Shown: positions 33,384 through 42,333 of the stretch, piece after piece
Position numbering within the stretch: the first letter of the stretch is position 1
Layout: each line of letters starts with the position of its first letter
Assembly (NCBI GenBank): GCA_025548565.1
Contig: JAJLPB010000016.1
Span: forward strand, 62,001 to 126,000
Source: Rugamonas sp. A1-17
Lineage (GTDB): Bacteria; Pseudomonadota; Gammaproteobacteria; Burkholderiales; Burkholderiaceae_D
Length of the DNA: 64,000 nt
Direction: 5' to 3'
Position numbers and translations under genes: made by a program
The notes under the pieces: model-generated
The model's database searches: none
What the model saw: the letters and a program-made list of their open reading frames with translations, nothing else
What the model was told of the DNA's origin: nothing

Positions 33384-34444
33384 TGGCCGACTACGAGGAC
33401 GGCACGCCCGCCACCACCAGCTACCAGGACGTGCGCGAACATTTGCTGCAGCAGCAATATGGCTGGGTCATTACCGGCGTAGCCGGCTTCATCGGTTCCA
33501 ACCTGCTGCAAGCGCTGCTGGAGCTCGGGCAACGTGTGGTTGGAGTGGATAATTTCCTGACGGGTTATCGCCATAATCTGGAGCAGGTGCGGGACGCGGT
33601 GGGGCAGGACGCTTGGCGCCGCTTCGAGCTGGTCGAGGGCGACATACGCGATGCCGCCACCTGCAACCGTGCCTGCGATGCCGCCGACTTCGTATTGCAC
33701 CAGGCGGCGCTGGGTTCCGTGAGCCGCTCGCTGCGCGAACCGCTGCTGTGCAACGACATCAATATCGGCGGCTACCTCAACGTGCTGGAGGCGGCCCGGC
33801 TGGCCGGCGTGCGGCGCATCGTCTATGCCGCGTCCAGCGCCAGCTACGGCGATCATCCCGCGCTGCCCAAGCAGGAGGCGCACATCGGCAAGGCATTGTC
33901 GCCTTACGCGCTGACCAAGTGCGTGAACGAACTATATGCCGACTTATACGCGCGCTGCTATGGTGCGGAAACCATAGGCTTACGGTACTTCAACGTCTTT
34001 GGGCCGCGCCAGGACCCGTCCGGCGCCTACGCCGCGGTCATTCCGCAATGGATAGCGGCAATGATAGGCCGGCGCCGGCTGGTGATCAACGGCGACGGCG
34101 AGAGCAGCCGCGACTTCTGCTATGTCGCCAATGCCGTGCAGGCTAACCTCCTGGCCGCCACGACCGGGCGCAAGGACGCGGTCAACCAGGTCTACAACGT
34201 CGCGCTCAACATGCGTACCAGCCTGAACGAATTGTATCTGATGCTGCATGGCTTGCTGGTGGAGCGATATCCCCATTTGCGCGACTATCAGCCGGACTAC
34301 GGCGAGTTCCGCGCCGGCGATGTGCGCCATTCGCAGGCCGATATCTCCAAGGCCAGGGACTTGCTGGGCTACGTGCCGACCCACGATCTGCAGCGCGGAC
34401 TCAGGCAGGCTTTGCGGTGGTATGTGCAATACCTGGAGCGTTGA
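33383..34444 (+). CDS. tviC: UDP-N-acetylglucosamine(uronate) 4-epimerase, TviC/WbpP-like
   Basis: Protein of 353 residues of the extended short-chain dehydrogenase family. It has the NAD-binding ITGVAGFIGSNLLQALLELG, the catalytic Ser/Tyr/Lys set in YAASSASYGDHP and SPYALTKCVNELYA, and RYFNVFGPRQDPSGAYAAVIP. These features match TviC/WbpP C4-epimerases. Together with TviB it would give UDP-GalNAcA for the polysaccharide. The start ATG 33383 shares its A with the TGA stop of tviB. The 3' end overlaps the convergent SpoVR-family gene by 44 bases. Confidence 0.92.
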   Translation: MADYEDGTPATTSYQDVREHLLQQQYGWVITGVAGFIGSNLLQALLELGQRVVGVDNFLTGYRHNLEQVRDAVGQDAWRRFELVEGDIRDAATCNRACDAADFVLHQAALGSVSRSLREPLLCNDINIGGYLNVLEAARLAGVRRIVYAASSASYGDHPALPKQEAHIGKALSPYALTKCVNELYADLYARCYGAETIGLRYFNVFGPRQDPSGAYAAVIPQWIAAMIGRRRLVINGDGESSRDFCYVANAVQANLLAATTGRKDAVNQVYNVALNMRTSLNELYLMLHGLLVERYPHLRDYQPDYGEFRAGDVRHSQADISKARDLLGYVPTHDLQRGLRQALRWYVQYLER

Positions 34445-35789
34445 CCGTCAACACCCGTGGCAGACCGCGGAAATCAACCGTATGCAAGGTGACGGGCTTG
34501 CGCCAGACGCGCGCCACATAGTTGAGCACTTGTTCAGCCGCAGCCAGATCCAGCCCTCGGCCGTCGCTGGCATGGTCGTGCCGCAAGATGAGCGAACGGT
34601 CTTCCTGCACGCGTTCGACGGCGATGCGCGGCGCGCCATAATTGTATCTCGGGCCCAGGATCGCTTCTCTTACGTCGTGCAGATCGCGGCTGAGTATGCG
34701 GGTCTCGCCGTCTTTGCGCGCCTGATAGCTGAATAAGCCCAGTTCGGCGGCCAGGTCCGCATCCAGATAGTTGCGGATGAAGCCGAAGTCGTCTTCCTCG
34801 CCGCATATGCGGTGTGCCGCATCGATCCCCCGCTGTTCGATGATGCGCTCCCACATGCTGTAGCCCAGATGGTAGGGGTTGACCGCCAGCGCCAGCTGGT
34901 GTTCGCCGGCGTAGGGCCGTACGACGTCCGAATGGGCCTTGACGGCCTGCAGGTAGAGGGCGTGCGGTAGAAAGTCCGCTTCGCGCAGCAGGCGGGCGTG
35001 CCAGTACGAGGCCCATCCTTCGTTCATGATCTGGCAGGCATGCACGGGATAGAAGTAGAACGATTCTTCACGTACCGCAAGAAAGATATCGCGTTCCCAT
35101 GCCTGCAGCGCAGGCGCATGCCGGGCGATAAACCATAGCAGATCGTACTCCGGATAGGGCGGCAGGCGCGGCTGATCAGTGACCGGCGGCGCCGCCGGCG
35201 TTTCGCCGGGGAGGAATTGGTAGCGCTGTTGAAATGGCCCCGGCACTGCCGGTGGCCGCGGCATGGCGTCCGGGTAGGGCGCGCGGTAAAGATCTTTTTG
35301 AATGTCGATATGCGGTTCCAGCGCCAGCGCCGCGTCCAGCACCGCCTCCACCTCCTGCTGGCCGTGACGGGCCAGCGCCTGTTCCAGTCGATGGGCGCGG
35401 GCCGCACTCTGTTCGAGGATGCGTCCGCCGGCCATGTTCACGAAGCGTTCGAACAGCGCGTTGCGCCGGACGAAATCCGCATGGCCGATCACATGGGCCG
35501 CCACCAGCGTGTTTTCGGCCAAGCTGTTTTGATTCATCATGTAGGCCCGGCATGGATCGCCAGGAAACATCACCTCGAAGATGCGCGAGTGGCCCATGTT
35601 CTGGTGCAGCAGTTGATGGATGTAGCGCAGTCCGAACGACCAGTGGTGCATGCGTACCGGCACGCCATAGACGGCAATCTCCAGCATGAAGTTCTGCGGC
35701 ACAAGTTCAAAGTCGACAGGGTAGTATTCCAGCCCCAGTCCGTCGGCCAGTTGCTCAAGGCGGGTGATATAGTCTTCAAGTGTGCTCAT
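34401..35789 (-). CDS. SpoVR family protein (YcgB-like)
   Basis: Protein of 462 residues, typical for SpoVR/YcgB. Conserved blocks are YPVDFELVPQNFMLEIAVYG, MHHWSFGLRYIHQL, AYMMNQNSLAENTLVAAHV, FYFYPVHACQIMNEGWASYWH, NPYHLGYSMWERIIE and the RILSRDLHDVREAILGPRYN block. The biochemical role of SpoVR proteins is unknown; in proteobacteria they are encoded with YeaG and YeaH, as here. The start ATG 35789 overlaps the yeaH stop by 4 bases. The C-terminal coding end overlaps tviC tail-to-tail. Confidence 0.95.
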   Translation of the reverse strand: MSTLEDYITRLEQLADGLGLEYYPVDFELVPQNFMLEIAVYGVPVRMHHWSFGLRYIHQLLHQNMGHSRIFEVMFPGDPCRAYMMNQNSLAENTLVAAHVIGHADFVRRNALFERFVNMAGGRILEQSAARAHRLEQALARHGQQEVEAVLDAALALEPHIDIQKDLYRAPYPDAMPRPPAVPGPFQQRYQFLPGETPAAPPVTDQPRLPPYPEYDLLWFIARHAPALQAWERDIFLAVREESFYFYPVHACQIMNEGWASYWHARLLREADFLPHALYLQAVKAHSDVVRPYAGEHQLALAVNPYHLGYSMWERIIEQRGIDAAHRICGEEDDFGFIRNYLDADLAAELGLFSYQARKDGETRILSRDLHDVREAILGPRYNYGAPRIAVERVQEDRSLILRHDHASDGRGLDLAAAEQVLNYVARVWRKPVTLHTVDFRGLPRVLTVNAPGIAHTTAKPA

Positions 35790-36928
35790 GCAATATCCTC
35801 CGCCGCCGCCTGGCGCGTCAGGAACTGCTTGAGCGCGCCGATGATTTCCTCGCTGTGAGTCAACACCACGCTGGACACCGGCAAGCCCTGCCTTTCCCGC
35901 TCTTTCCACAATCGGCCCATTTCGGTCTCCAGCATGCGCGGCATGCCGGGCAGGGTTTCAACGTAGCCCAGATAATTCATACGGTCCGCCAATTGCCCCA
36001 ACAGCTTGCTTGCCACCGCCCGGTCTTCGGAGAAATTGTCTCCGTCCGACGCGTAGAACAGATAGCTGTTGTAGTTGGCCGCATCATAGCGCTCGTCCAG
36101 CATCGACAGCACCAGCTGGAAGGCGGTGGAAGCCATGGTGCCGCCCATGCCGCTGACCTCGAAGAAGTCGCGTTCGTTGAACTCCCAGGCGCGGGCCGCG
36201 TGCGCAAGAAAGCGCAGTTCCACTTGCCGGTAGCTGCGGCGCAGGCCTTGCAGCGCCAGGAAAAAGAAGGTCTTGGCCAGTCGGCGTTCCGCCTGCGTCA
36301 TGCTGGTCGATACGTCGAGCACCATGAAGACTACCGCGTTGCTGCTTGGCCGCGGCCGTTCGATCAGCTGGCGAAAGCGCAGGTCGTCATTGGTGAATGG
36401 CGCCGCTGCGTTCTGCACGGCGCGCCGCTTGATCGCCTCCTTGATGGTGCGGCGCCGATCCAGGCGCGAGCGGGCGCCATGTTTGTCCCATCCGCGATGT
36501 AGCATTTCGGGCTGCTCCAGCGTGGCATCGCCGCGAGGCTTCAGCAATGGCAACTGGAACTCTTCCCACAGCCAGTCCAGGATATCGTCCACGGCGAATT
36601 CCATCATCAGCGTCACCTCGCCCGGCGCCGTGCCGGCACCTCCCGCTTCGGTGCTGTCGTCTGGCGGTATCAGGAGATCGCCAGGCTGCCCCGGTCCCTG
36701 GCCAGCGCCGGTTGTGCTGTTGTTATCGGCAAGGCGGAAGCGCGCATGTTCCAGCAAACGCAGCGGCACTTGCACGCTGCCCTGGCCGGACTGGCTGATC
36801 AGTTCGGACGAGGAGATGATATCCGGCAGATGGTCGCGCACCGCGTTGCGGACCTTGTCGTTATGGCGCAACCAGTCGCGCGCGCCGCGCGAGAACAGTT
36901 CGTACCAATCGCGTTCGCCTGTTTGCAT
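35786..36928 (-). CDS. yeaH: YeaH/YhbH family protein (DUF444)
   Basis: Protein of 380 residues of the DUF444 family. The VWA-like metal-ion-dependent adhesion site D-x-S-x-S is visible in VVFMVLDVSTSMTQ, followed by a long helix (ERRLAKTFFFLALQGL) and the GGTMASTAFQLVLSML block. A disordered basic or Pro/Gly-rich stretch near residues 50-110 is usual. It is the middle gene of the PrkA-YeaH-SpoVR set, 9 bases after prkA. It is believed to be a partner or target adaptor of the PrkA kinase in starvation and stress responses. Confidence 0.95.
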   Translation of the reverse strand: MQTGERDWYELFSRGARDWLRHNDKVRNAVRDHLPDIISSSELISQSGQGSVQVPLRLLEHARFRLADNNSTTGAGQGPGQPGDLLIPPDDSTEAGGAGTAPGEVTLMMEFAVDDILDWLWEEFQLPLLKPRGDATLEQPEMLHRGWDKHGARSRLDRRRTIKEAIKRRAVQNAAAPFTNDDLRFRQLIERPRPSSNAVVFMVLDVSTSMTQAERRLAKTFFFLALQGLRRSYRQVELRFLAHAARAWEFNERDFFEVSGMGGTMASTAFQLVLSMLDERYDAANYNSYLFYASDGDNFSEDRAVASKLLGQLADRMNYLGYVETLPGMPRMLETEMGRLWKERERQGLPVSSVVLTHSEEIIGALKQFLTRQAAAEDIA

Positions 36929-36937
36929 GGCTCGGCC

Positions 36938-38866
36938 TCATTCCTGCGCCAGCAGCGTGGTGACATAGTTCAGGGCTTCGCGCGCGCAATGGCTGTCGTA
37001 GCCATACTCGTCGACCAGACGGCGTTCGACCGCCGAGATCTTGGCGCGCACGTCGTCATCCGGACGCTTGCTGGAACTGACCAGGCGCAGCACATCCCTG
37101 CGTTGCTCAAACAGGTATTGCTGCAGGGCGTCGCGTAATTGCGCATGACTGCCCAGGCCGAATTGCTGGCCACGCTTGTAGGCGCTCATCGCCTTGCGTA
37201 CCACTTCCTGCCGGAACGACTGTTTGCCGGAATCGGAGATGGAGATCTTTTCCTCGACCGCGCGCAGGAAGCGCTCGTCGGGCCTGCGCTCTTCGCTGGT
37301 GATGGGATCCTTGACCTGGCGGTTGTCCAGCATGGCCTCGACCTCGTCCAGATACTTGCCCAGCAATTCCTCGACCTCCTGCTCGAAGGACACGAACAGC
37401 GCCTTGTGCACATCCTCCTTGACCCAGCGGTTATAAAAATCCTTGCGCGTCAAGACCAGGTAGTCCACCCACTTGCGCTTGCGGGCCGGCTCGATGCGGG
37501 CGTCGCTTTCGATGCCATCCTTTAAAGCCAGCAGCAAGTCCATCGTGGTCAGGCTGCTACGGGACGACTGGATGATCGCGTTCGACAGCGCATTGATCAC
37601 AAAGCGCGGTGAAACGCCGGACAATCCCTCGTCGGGCGCCTTGTCGCGATGGCGCAGCCGCTGCGCCTCCGCCGGATGGACGCCGTCCACGTCCTCGCCC
37701 GCGTGGATGCGCACCCGCCTGGCGAGATCGCCGTCGCGTTCCTCGTTTTCGTGCAGCCGGGTCAGCACCGCGAACACGGCCGCCGCATGCAGCACATGCG
37801 GGTCCAGGTGCACGCTGCGGAAGGCCGGCGCGGCCGCCAGGATCAGCTTGTGATAGATGCGCGCCTCTTCGCGGAAGTTCAGCGTGTACGGCACTTGCAC
37901 GATCACCATCCGGTCCAGCAAGCCTTCGTTCTCGCTCTCCTGCAGGAACTTGCGGAATTCAGCCAGGTTGGTGTGGGCAAGGATGGTTTCGTCGAGGTAG
38001 ATCAGCGGAAAGCGCGCCACCTTGACATTCTTTTCCTGCGTTAGCGTCAGCAGCAGGTACAGGAACTCCCGCTTGACCTTGAGGATTTCTATCATCTCCA
38101 GCATGCCGCGGCTGGCGGCGTACACCGCGCCGGACCACGACCACGCCCGCGGATCGCCCTCGTCGCCGAACTCGGCCACCTTGGAGAGGTCGACCGACCC
38201 CACCAGGTCGGCGATGTCGGCCGTGTTGGGATCATGCGGCGCATAGGTGCCGACGCCGATGCGGCCGGCCTCCGAGATGAAGATGCGCTCGACCGGCATG
38301 CGCAGGAAGTCGCCGCTCAGTTCATGTTCTTGCCGCGCCCGGCAATGTGGGCACAGTTCCCCCGTCACTTCGACGCCATAGGTGTCGCGAAAGCCCGGGC
38401 GCATGGTATGCGGCACCAGATGCAGCGGCGATTCGTGCACCGGGCAGCCGGCAATGCCGAACAGCGCGCCAGCGTCGGTGTAACTGTATTCCTCCAGCCC
38501 GCGCTTGAGGCGTATCACCAGCGTGGACTTGCCGCCAGATGGCGGCCCCAACAACAGCAGCAGGCGCCGGCCGACCTCCGATCCGGCGGCGGCCGCCTTG
38601 AAATAGTCGGCCACGCGCGCCAGCGCATCGTCGATGCCGAACAGCTCGTCGGCGAACAGCTTGCAGCGCAGCCTGCCGTTGTCATCCTGCTGGCCGCTCC
38701 AGCCGAGCATGTCCCAGATGTATTGATGCGAACTGCGCACGAACTGGCAGGGCGCCGCCGGCAAGACCTGCTCCATGAATTGCGCAAAGCTGCCGCTCCA
38801 ATGCCCCGCCCGGTGCTGGCGGGTGAACGCTTGCAGTTGTTCCCGATATTGTTCGCGTGAATCCAT
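36938..38866 (-). CDS. prkA: PrkA family serine protein kinase (YeaG-like)
   Basis: Protein of 642 residues, the normal length. The AAA+-type N-terminal part holds Walker A GPPSGGKST at 107-115 and FLRMPVERIFISE. The CPHCRARQEHEL motif is a short Cys pair of the family. The C-terminal kinase-like part includes FVINALSNAIIQS and VDYLVLTRKDFYNRWV. ATG 38866 has AGGAGGGG at 9 bases. In enterobacteria YeaG, YeaH and YcgB respond to nitrogen starvation and stationary phase, with sigma-54/sigma-S control. I found no clear sigma-54 motif in the 104-base upstream gap here. Confidence 0.95.
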   Translation of the reverse strand: MDSREQYREQLQAFTRQHRAGHWSGSFAQFMEQVLPAAPCQFVRSSHQYIWDMLGWSGQQDDNGRLRCKLFADELFGIDDALARVADYFKAAAAGSEVGRRLLLLLGPPSGGKSTLVIRLKRGLEEYSYTDAGALFGIAGCPVHESPLHLVPHTMRPGFRDTYGVEVTGELCPHCRARQEHELSGDFLRMPVERIFISEAGRIGVGTYAPHDPNTADIADLVGSVDLSKVAEFGDEGDPRAWSWSGAVYAASRGMLEMIEILKVKREFLYLLLTLTQEKNVKVARFPLIYLDETILAHTNLAEFRKFLQESENEGLLDRMVIVQVPYTLNFREEARIYHKLILAAAPAFRSVHLDPHVLHAAAVFAVLTRLHENEERDGDLARRVRIHAGEDVDGVHPAEAQRLRHRDKAPDEGLSGVSPRFVINALSNAIIQSSRSSLTTMDLLLALKDGIESDARIEPARKRKWVDYLVLTRKDFYNRWVKEDVHKALFVSFEQEVEELLGKYLDEVEAMLDNRQVKDPITSEERRPDERFLRAVEEKISISDSGKQSFRQEVVRKAMSAYKRGQQFGLGSHAQLRDALQQYLFEQRRDVLRLVSSSKRPDDDVRAKISAVERRLVDEYGYDSHCAREALNYVTTLLAQE

Positions 38867-38970
38867 CGTCGCATCCCCTCCTGTGCGGTCAGCCCATTGA
38901 GTATCCGCGCTAGGGCAGGCAGGCTGTATGACCTGCGTCAAAAGGGTTCAGGGATCGTTATGGCTGAAAA

Positions 38971-39882
38971 CTAGTCAGCACGGTCCCACGGCGGGGTGCC
39001 GGCAAATTGCTCGACCAGGAAGTCGATCATCACCCGCACCTTGGCGCTCAGGTGGCGGCGGCTGGGATAGACGGCCAGCACGTCAATGTCCGGCATGTGG
39101 TAGTCGGGCAGCACCTGTACCAGCCTGCCCGCGCGCAGGTCGGCGCCCACCAGGAAGCTTGGCTGCCAGATCACGCCCAGTCCACCCAGCGCCGCGGCGC
39201 GGGCGGTGTCGCCATTGTTGGTATGCATGACGCACCGCACCGTGACCGTGTGCGGCTGCTCCCCGGCATCGAGGACCTGCCATTCGTCGGCGGTGGCCGC
39301 GTAGCTGTAGCCGATGCAGTTGTGCCGAAGCAGGTCGGCGGGATGCAAGGGCATGCCATGTTGCCGGACGTAGGCCGGCGACGCGCACAGGATGTTGTGC
39401 GAAGTGGCCAGCTTGCGCGCCACGTTGGACGCCGAACCGGCCCGCGAAATACGGATCGCCATGTCATAGCCTTCCTCGACGATGTCGACCACGCGGTCGA
39501 TCAGCGCCACATCCAGCTGCACGTCGGGATACTTCTGCATGAACCGGGCCCACAGCGGCGCCAGATGCAGCACGCCGAAACTGAGCGGGGCGTTGATGCG
39601 CAGCAGGCCACGTGGCTGCATGGTGGCGGAGGAGGCGATCGCTTCCGCCTCCGCCACGTCGTCGAGGATGGACTTGGCGCGTTCGAACAGCGCCTCGCCG
39701 CTGGAGGTGAGCGACATCTTACGCGAGCTGCGGTTCAGCAACCGGGTTTGCAGATGGGCTTCGAGATCGCTGATGTAGCGGGTCACGTTGGCCGGCGAAG
39801 TGTCGAGCGCCTCGGCGGCGCGGCCAAAGCCTTCCCTGCGCACCACTTCCACAAACACTTCCAGTGCACGCAACCTGTCCAT
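38971..39882 (-). CDS. LysR family transcriptional regulator
   Basis: Protein of 303 residues. The N-terminal winged helix-turn-helix (LRALEVFVEVVRREGFGRAA, ALDTSPANVTRYISDLE) is followed by the periplasmic-binding-protein-like effector domain with LLRINAPLSFGVLHL. It belongs to the large CrgA/AphB-like subgroup (N-terminal MDRLRALEVFV). It has no obvious divergent target; it is separated by a terminator from the lipoprotein gene upstream, and the prkA gene lies downstream of its 3' end. The effector and targets cannot be predicted. Confidence 0.93.
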   Translation of the reverse strand: MDRLRALEVFVEVVRREGFGRAAEALDTSPANVTRYISDLEAHLQTRLLNRSSRKMSLTSSGEALFERAKSILDDVAEAEAIASSATMQPRGLLRINAPLSFGVLHLAPLWARFMQKYPDVQLDVALIDRVVDIVEEGYDMAIRISRAGSASNVARKLATSHNILCASPAYVRQHGMPLHPADLLRHNCIGYSYAATADEWQVLDAGEQPHTVTVRCVMHTNNGDTARAAALGGLGVIWQPSFLVGADLRAGRLVQVLPDYHMPDIDVLAVYPSRRHLSAKVRVMIDFLVEQFAGTPPWDRAD

Positions 39883-39907
39883 ACGGGCGTCCTTTGATGT
39901 CCTGTCT

Positions 39908-39944
39908 AATAAAAAAGCCGCAGCACCTGAAGGGTGTCGCGGCT
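39908..39944 (-). terminator. Rho-independent terminator of the small lipoprotein gene
   Basis: On the minus strand AGCCGCGACACC and GGTGCTGCGGCT can form a 12-bp stem with two central mismatches and a five-base loop, followed by TTTTTTATT. It lies 23 bases after the stop of the Sel1-like gene and insulates it from the LysR gene. Confidence 0.8.
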
Positions 39945-39967
39945 CGGTGGCGAAGCGGGCAGGGCGC

Positions 39968-40393
39968 TCAGCGCGGAATGTAATTCGCGTTGGCGGCTTC
40001 CTTGATCACACGGCTGGCGCTGATGGCCGCGTTTCCGCTGCCGCTTTGCATGGCTGCGCTGTTGCCGTGATACATGCTGACCAGTCCTTCCGCTGCCTGG
40101 GCGTCGCCGGCATTGGCGGCGCGCTCGAACAGTTGCATGGCTTCGTGGCGCTTGGCCGGGTTGGCCAGATAACGCAACGCCAGTTCGCGCTGGGCCACCG
40201 GAGAACCTTGGTCGGCCCACTCTTGCAGCCGGCGTTCGGCTGCGGTCTGCCCCATTGGGCCCATTTGCATGGCGGCGGCTTCAATCACGGTCGGCGACGG
40301 AATCGCGTCTTCTTGCGCTTGGCAGGCGATTAACGCACCCACCAACACCAATACCGACGATACCAGTACACCCGACTTGTTGAATAATTCCAT
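39968..40393 (-). CDS. Small Sel1/TPR-like lipoprotein
   Basis: Protein of 141 residues. The N-terminal hydrophobic segment ends in GALIAC, giving a lipobox with Cys24. The middle part has helix-turn-helix repeats with Sel1 character (GSPVAQRELALRYLANP, MQLFERAANAGDAQAAEGLV), followed by a Ser/Asn/Ala-rich linker. Such short repeat lipoproteins are usually scaffolds or adaptors; no specific function can be claimed. AAGGG lies 10 bases before ATG 40393. It is a single-gene unit with its own terminator. Confidence 0.75.
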   Translation of the reverse strand: MELFNKSGVLVSSVLVLVGALIACQAQEDAIPSPTVIEAAAMQMGPMGQTAAERRLQEWADQGSPVAQRELALRYLANPAKRHEAMQLFERAANAGDAQAAEGLVSMYHGNSAAMQSGSGNAAISASRVIKEAANANYIPR

Positions 40394-40925
40394 ATTTTAG
40401 TTACCCTTGGTTAAAGCCATACCGTTGTCGGTGAGGAAAGCCTTCCTGCTGATCTATCCAAGGCTAAAAAAACCGAAGCCGTCTGCCACGGCACTTCAAG
40501 TTCGATGCGCGAGTTGCCGCCGTCTCGACGCAATGCACCATTATACTTGCACTGAGACAAATTATCAATTGCGCAAGATGCTGAACTGCAATAGTTTTGG
40601 CTTCCCATTCTACAAAACTGCGGAAAAACGTGGCGCACGCCAGCTTTCGTCTTGCTAGCTGTCATTGCTTATCAATTCGGAAGGGATCTTATCACGAAGC
40701 TTTTCCGGCTCCTGTTTGCAAGGCGGTAATCAGGGTAACAATTGTAACCATTCGTTAAGCAGGGCGAGAAAGCATGCCGCGGCCCGCTTGGTTGCGATGC
40801 AGCATAGATCGAAATTCACAATTACTGAACGATACACCGGCACTTTGTTGAGTGCAATGTCACTGTTGTGGTTATTTGTTGATTTCGGTGAGAGGGACGT
40901 GGGCCGGACCGGCCATTTGTCTGGC
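40394..40925. other. Non-coding gap of 532 bases
   Basis: This stretch lies downstream of the Hpt gene and upstream of the lipoprotein gene, both on the minus strand. It is visibly richer in A/T than its surroundings and holds no frame with coding character on either strand. It should contain the promoter of the lipoprotein gene. A 16-base imperfect dyad, GGTAACAATTGTAACC, is at 40734-40749 with a perfect ACAATTGT core (40738-40745). No RNA gene is recognised. Confidence 0.6.
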
Positions 40926-41327
40926 TCAGGCCTGGCCGTTTTGCGGCGCGCTCCGCCGCAGCCAACTGTCGGCGGAGTGCAATACCAGTTTGTATTCGGA
41001 CTCCAGCGCGGTGAACAAGGAGGGAATTTGATCCAGATGACGTTCCGCGATCGCCTGCTCCAGCTTGAGCGACGCCGTCACCAGGCGTTTCGCGCCGAGC
41101 GTGCCGATCGAACCGCGCAGGCTGTGCAGGGTTTTGCCGGCATCGGTGTAGCGCTCTTCACGCAGCGCCTCGGCGGCCTGCTGCATCGGCGCCAGGCCAG
41201 GCGCGCAGGCGTCCCGGACGATCTTCGAGACCACGGCCAGCGCCTTGTCGTCGTTGCCCATGTATTTGAGCAAAGTGTCGACCGAAAAGATGTGTTCCTC
41301 GGATACCGGCGGTTTGGCATCAGACAT
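40926..41327 (-). CDS. Hpt (histidine phosphotransfer) domain protein
   Basis: Protein of 133 residues, essentially a single Hpt four-helix domain. The phosphorylatable histidine is in KTLHSLRGSIGTLGA, which matches the H-x-L-K/R-G-S pattern, followed by a conserved LEQAIAERHLDQI helix. It would relay phosphate between a hybrid histidine kinase and a response regulator encoded elsewhere; neither is adjacent. A stand-alone Hpt is common in chemotaxis, c-di-GMP and Rcs-like pathways. Confidence 0.88.
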   Translation of the reverse strand: MSDAKPPVSEEHIFSVDTLLKYMGNDDKALAVVSKIVRDACAPGLAPMQQAAEALREERYTDAGKTLHSLRGSIGTLGAKRLVTASLKLEQAIAERHLDQIPSLFTALESEYKLVLHSADSWLRRSAPQNGQA

Positions 41328-41392
41328 GCAGCGCTCCGTGAGAGTTGAATTTATCTTCCATCATACTCTGTCCAGATGGCCGGAGCCGGCGG

Positions 41393-42268
41393 TTACTGTT
41401 GACCGTGGTGGAACTGTTGCGTCAGCGTCTGCAAAGGCGCGGGCGACGCCGCGGGCGACGCCACACCGGCAGGCGGCGTCACCCGTACCGGTTTGCTGCC
41501 GGTCTGGGTCGAATGCAGCACATTGGCGGTCGTCTCAGGCGCGGCGTTCCAGACCGGATTGTCCAGGCCCTCGAACACGCGCTTGAGCTGGTGGCCCCAG
41601 GTGTTGCGTATCATCTGGAAATACTGGTTGCGTTCGTCGATGGTGACGAAGTGGGTCACCGCCAGCCTGTCGCTCTCGTACACCAGCAGATCCAGCGGCA
41701 GGCCGACCGACACATTGGAGCGCAGCGTCGAGTCCATGGAAATCAGCGCGCACTTGGCGGCATCGTCCAGGCTGGTGGCCGGGGTCACCACGCGGTCGAT
41801 GATGGGCTTGCCGTACTTGGCTTCGCCGATCTGGAAATAGGTGTTTTCATCGTGGGATTCGATGAAATTGCCAGCCGAATAGATCTGGAACAAACGGCAG
41901 CGCTCGCCCTTGATCTGGCCGCCGAAGATGATGCTGACATTGAACTCGATGCCGAACTCGGCCAGCGCCTTGGCTTCGCGCTCGTGCACCTGCCGCACGG
42001 CGTCGCCCAGCAGGCGGGCGGCCTCGTGCATGCTGGTGGCGTTCCAGATGCTGTGGCCGTCGGCGTTCTGTTGCTCGGCGATCAATTGGCGTATCGATTG
42101 CGAGATCGACAGATTGCCGGCGGTCATCAGCACCATCATGCGGTCGCCGGGGATTTCAAACACGCTCATCTTGCGGAACGTGCCGACCTGGTCCACACCA
42201 GCGTTGGTACGCGAATCGGATAGAAACACCAGCCCGGCATCCAGGCGCATGCCCACACAGTAAGTCAT
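41393..42268 (-). CDS. Anbu, proteasome-like N-terminal nucleophile peptidase
   Basis: Protein of 291 residues. The start MTYCVGMRLDAGLVFLSDSRT places Thr2 as the N-terminal nucleophile after Met removal, as in proteasome beta-type subunits. FRKMSVFEIPGDRMMVLMTAG and AKCALISMDSTLRSNVSVG are Anbu family blocks. Anbu forms an open spiral assembly in other bacteria, and its peptidase activity has been hard to demonstrate. The three upstream genes (ATP-grasp, alpha-E, transglutaminase) are its conserved neighbours, which makes the family call secure. The C-terminal 40 residues are Pro/Ala/Thr-rich and look like a flexible tail. Confidence 0.94.
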   Translation of the reverse strand: MTYCVGMRLDAGLVFLSDSRTNAGVDQVGTFRKMSVFEIPGDRMMVLMTAGNLSISQSIRQLIAEQQNADGHSIWNATSMHEAARLLGDAVRQVHEREAKALAEFGIEFNVSIIFGGQIKGERCRLFQIYSAGNFIESHDENTYFQIGEAKYGKPIIDRVVTPATSLDDAAKCALISMDSTLRSNVSVGLPLDLLVYESDRLAVTHFVTIDERNQYFQMIRNTWGHQLKRVFEGLDNPVWNAAPETTANVLHSTQTGSKPVRVTPPAGVASPAASPAPLQTLTQQFHHGQQ

Positions 42269-42333
42269 CGTTGCAAGTTATTGATTAGAATAATTATTAT
42301 TGTACACCCGTCGCCGGGGTGCTCATTGACCAC

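Noticed and set aside
38867..38970. Sigma-54 promoter for the PrkA operon
   Set aside because: The 104-base gap has no GG-N10-GC pair resembling TGGCAC-N5-TTGC at a suitable distance. The expectation comes only from enterobacterial yeaG.
40407..40665. Two roughly 84-codon frames on opposite strands in the A/T-rich gap
   Set aside because: They overlap each other completely, lack ribosome-binding sites and have no coding character. The gap is better seen as regulatory.
42269..42333. Terminator between the transglutaminase and Anbu genes
   Set aside because: A CACCC/GGGTG stem is present, but it is followed by ACAATAATAATTATT and not a T-run. The gap of 65 bases is also compatible with one transcript.
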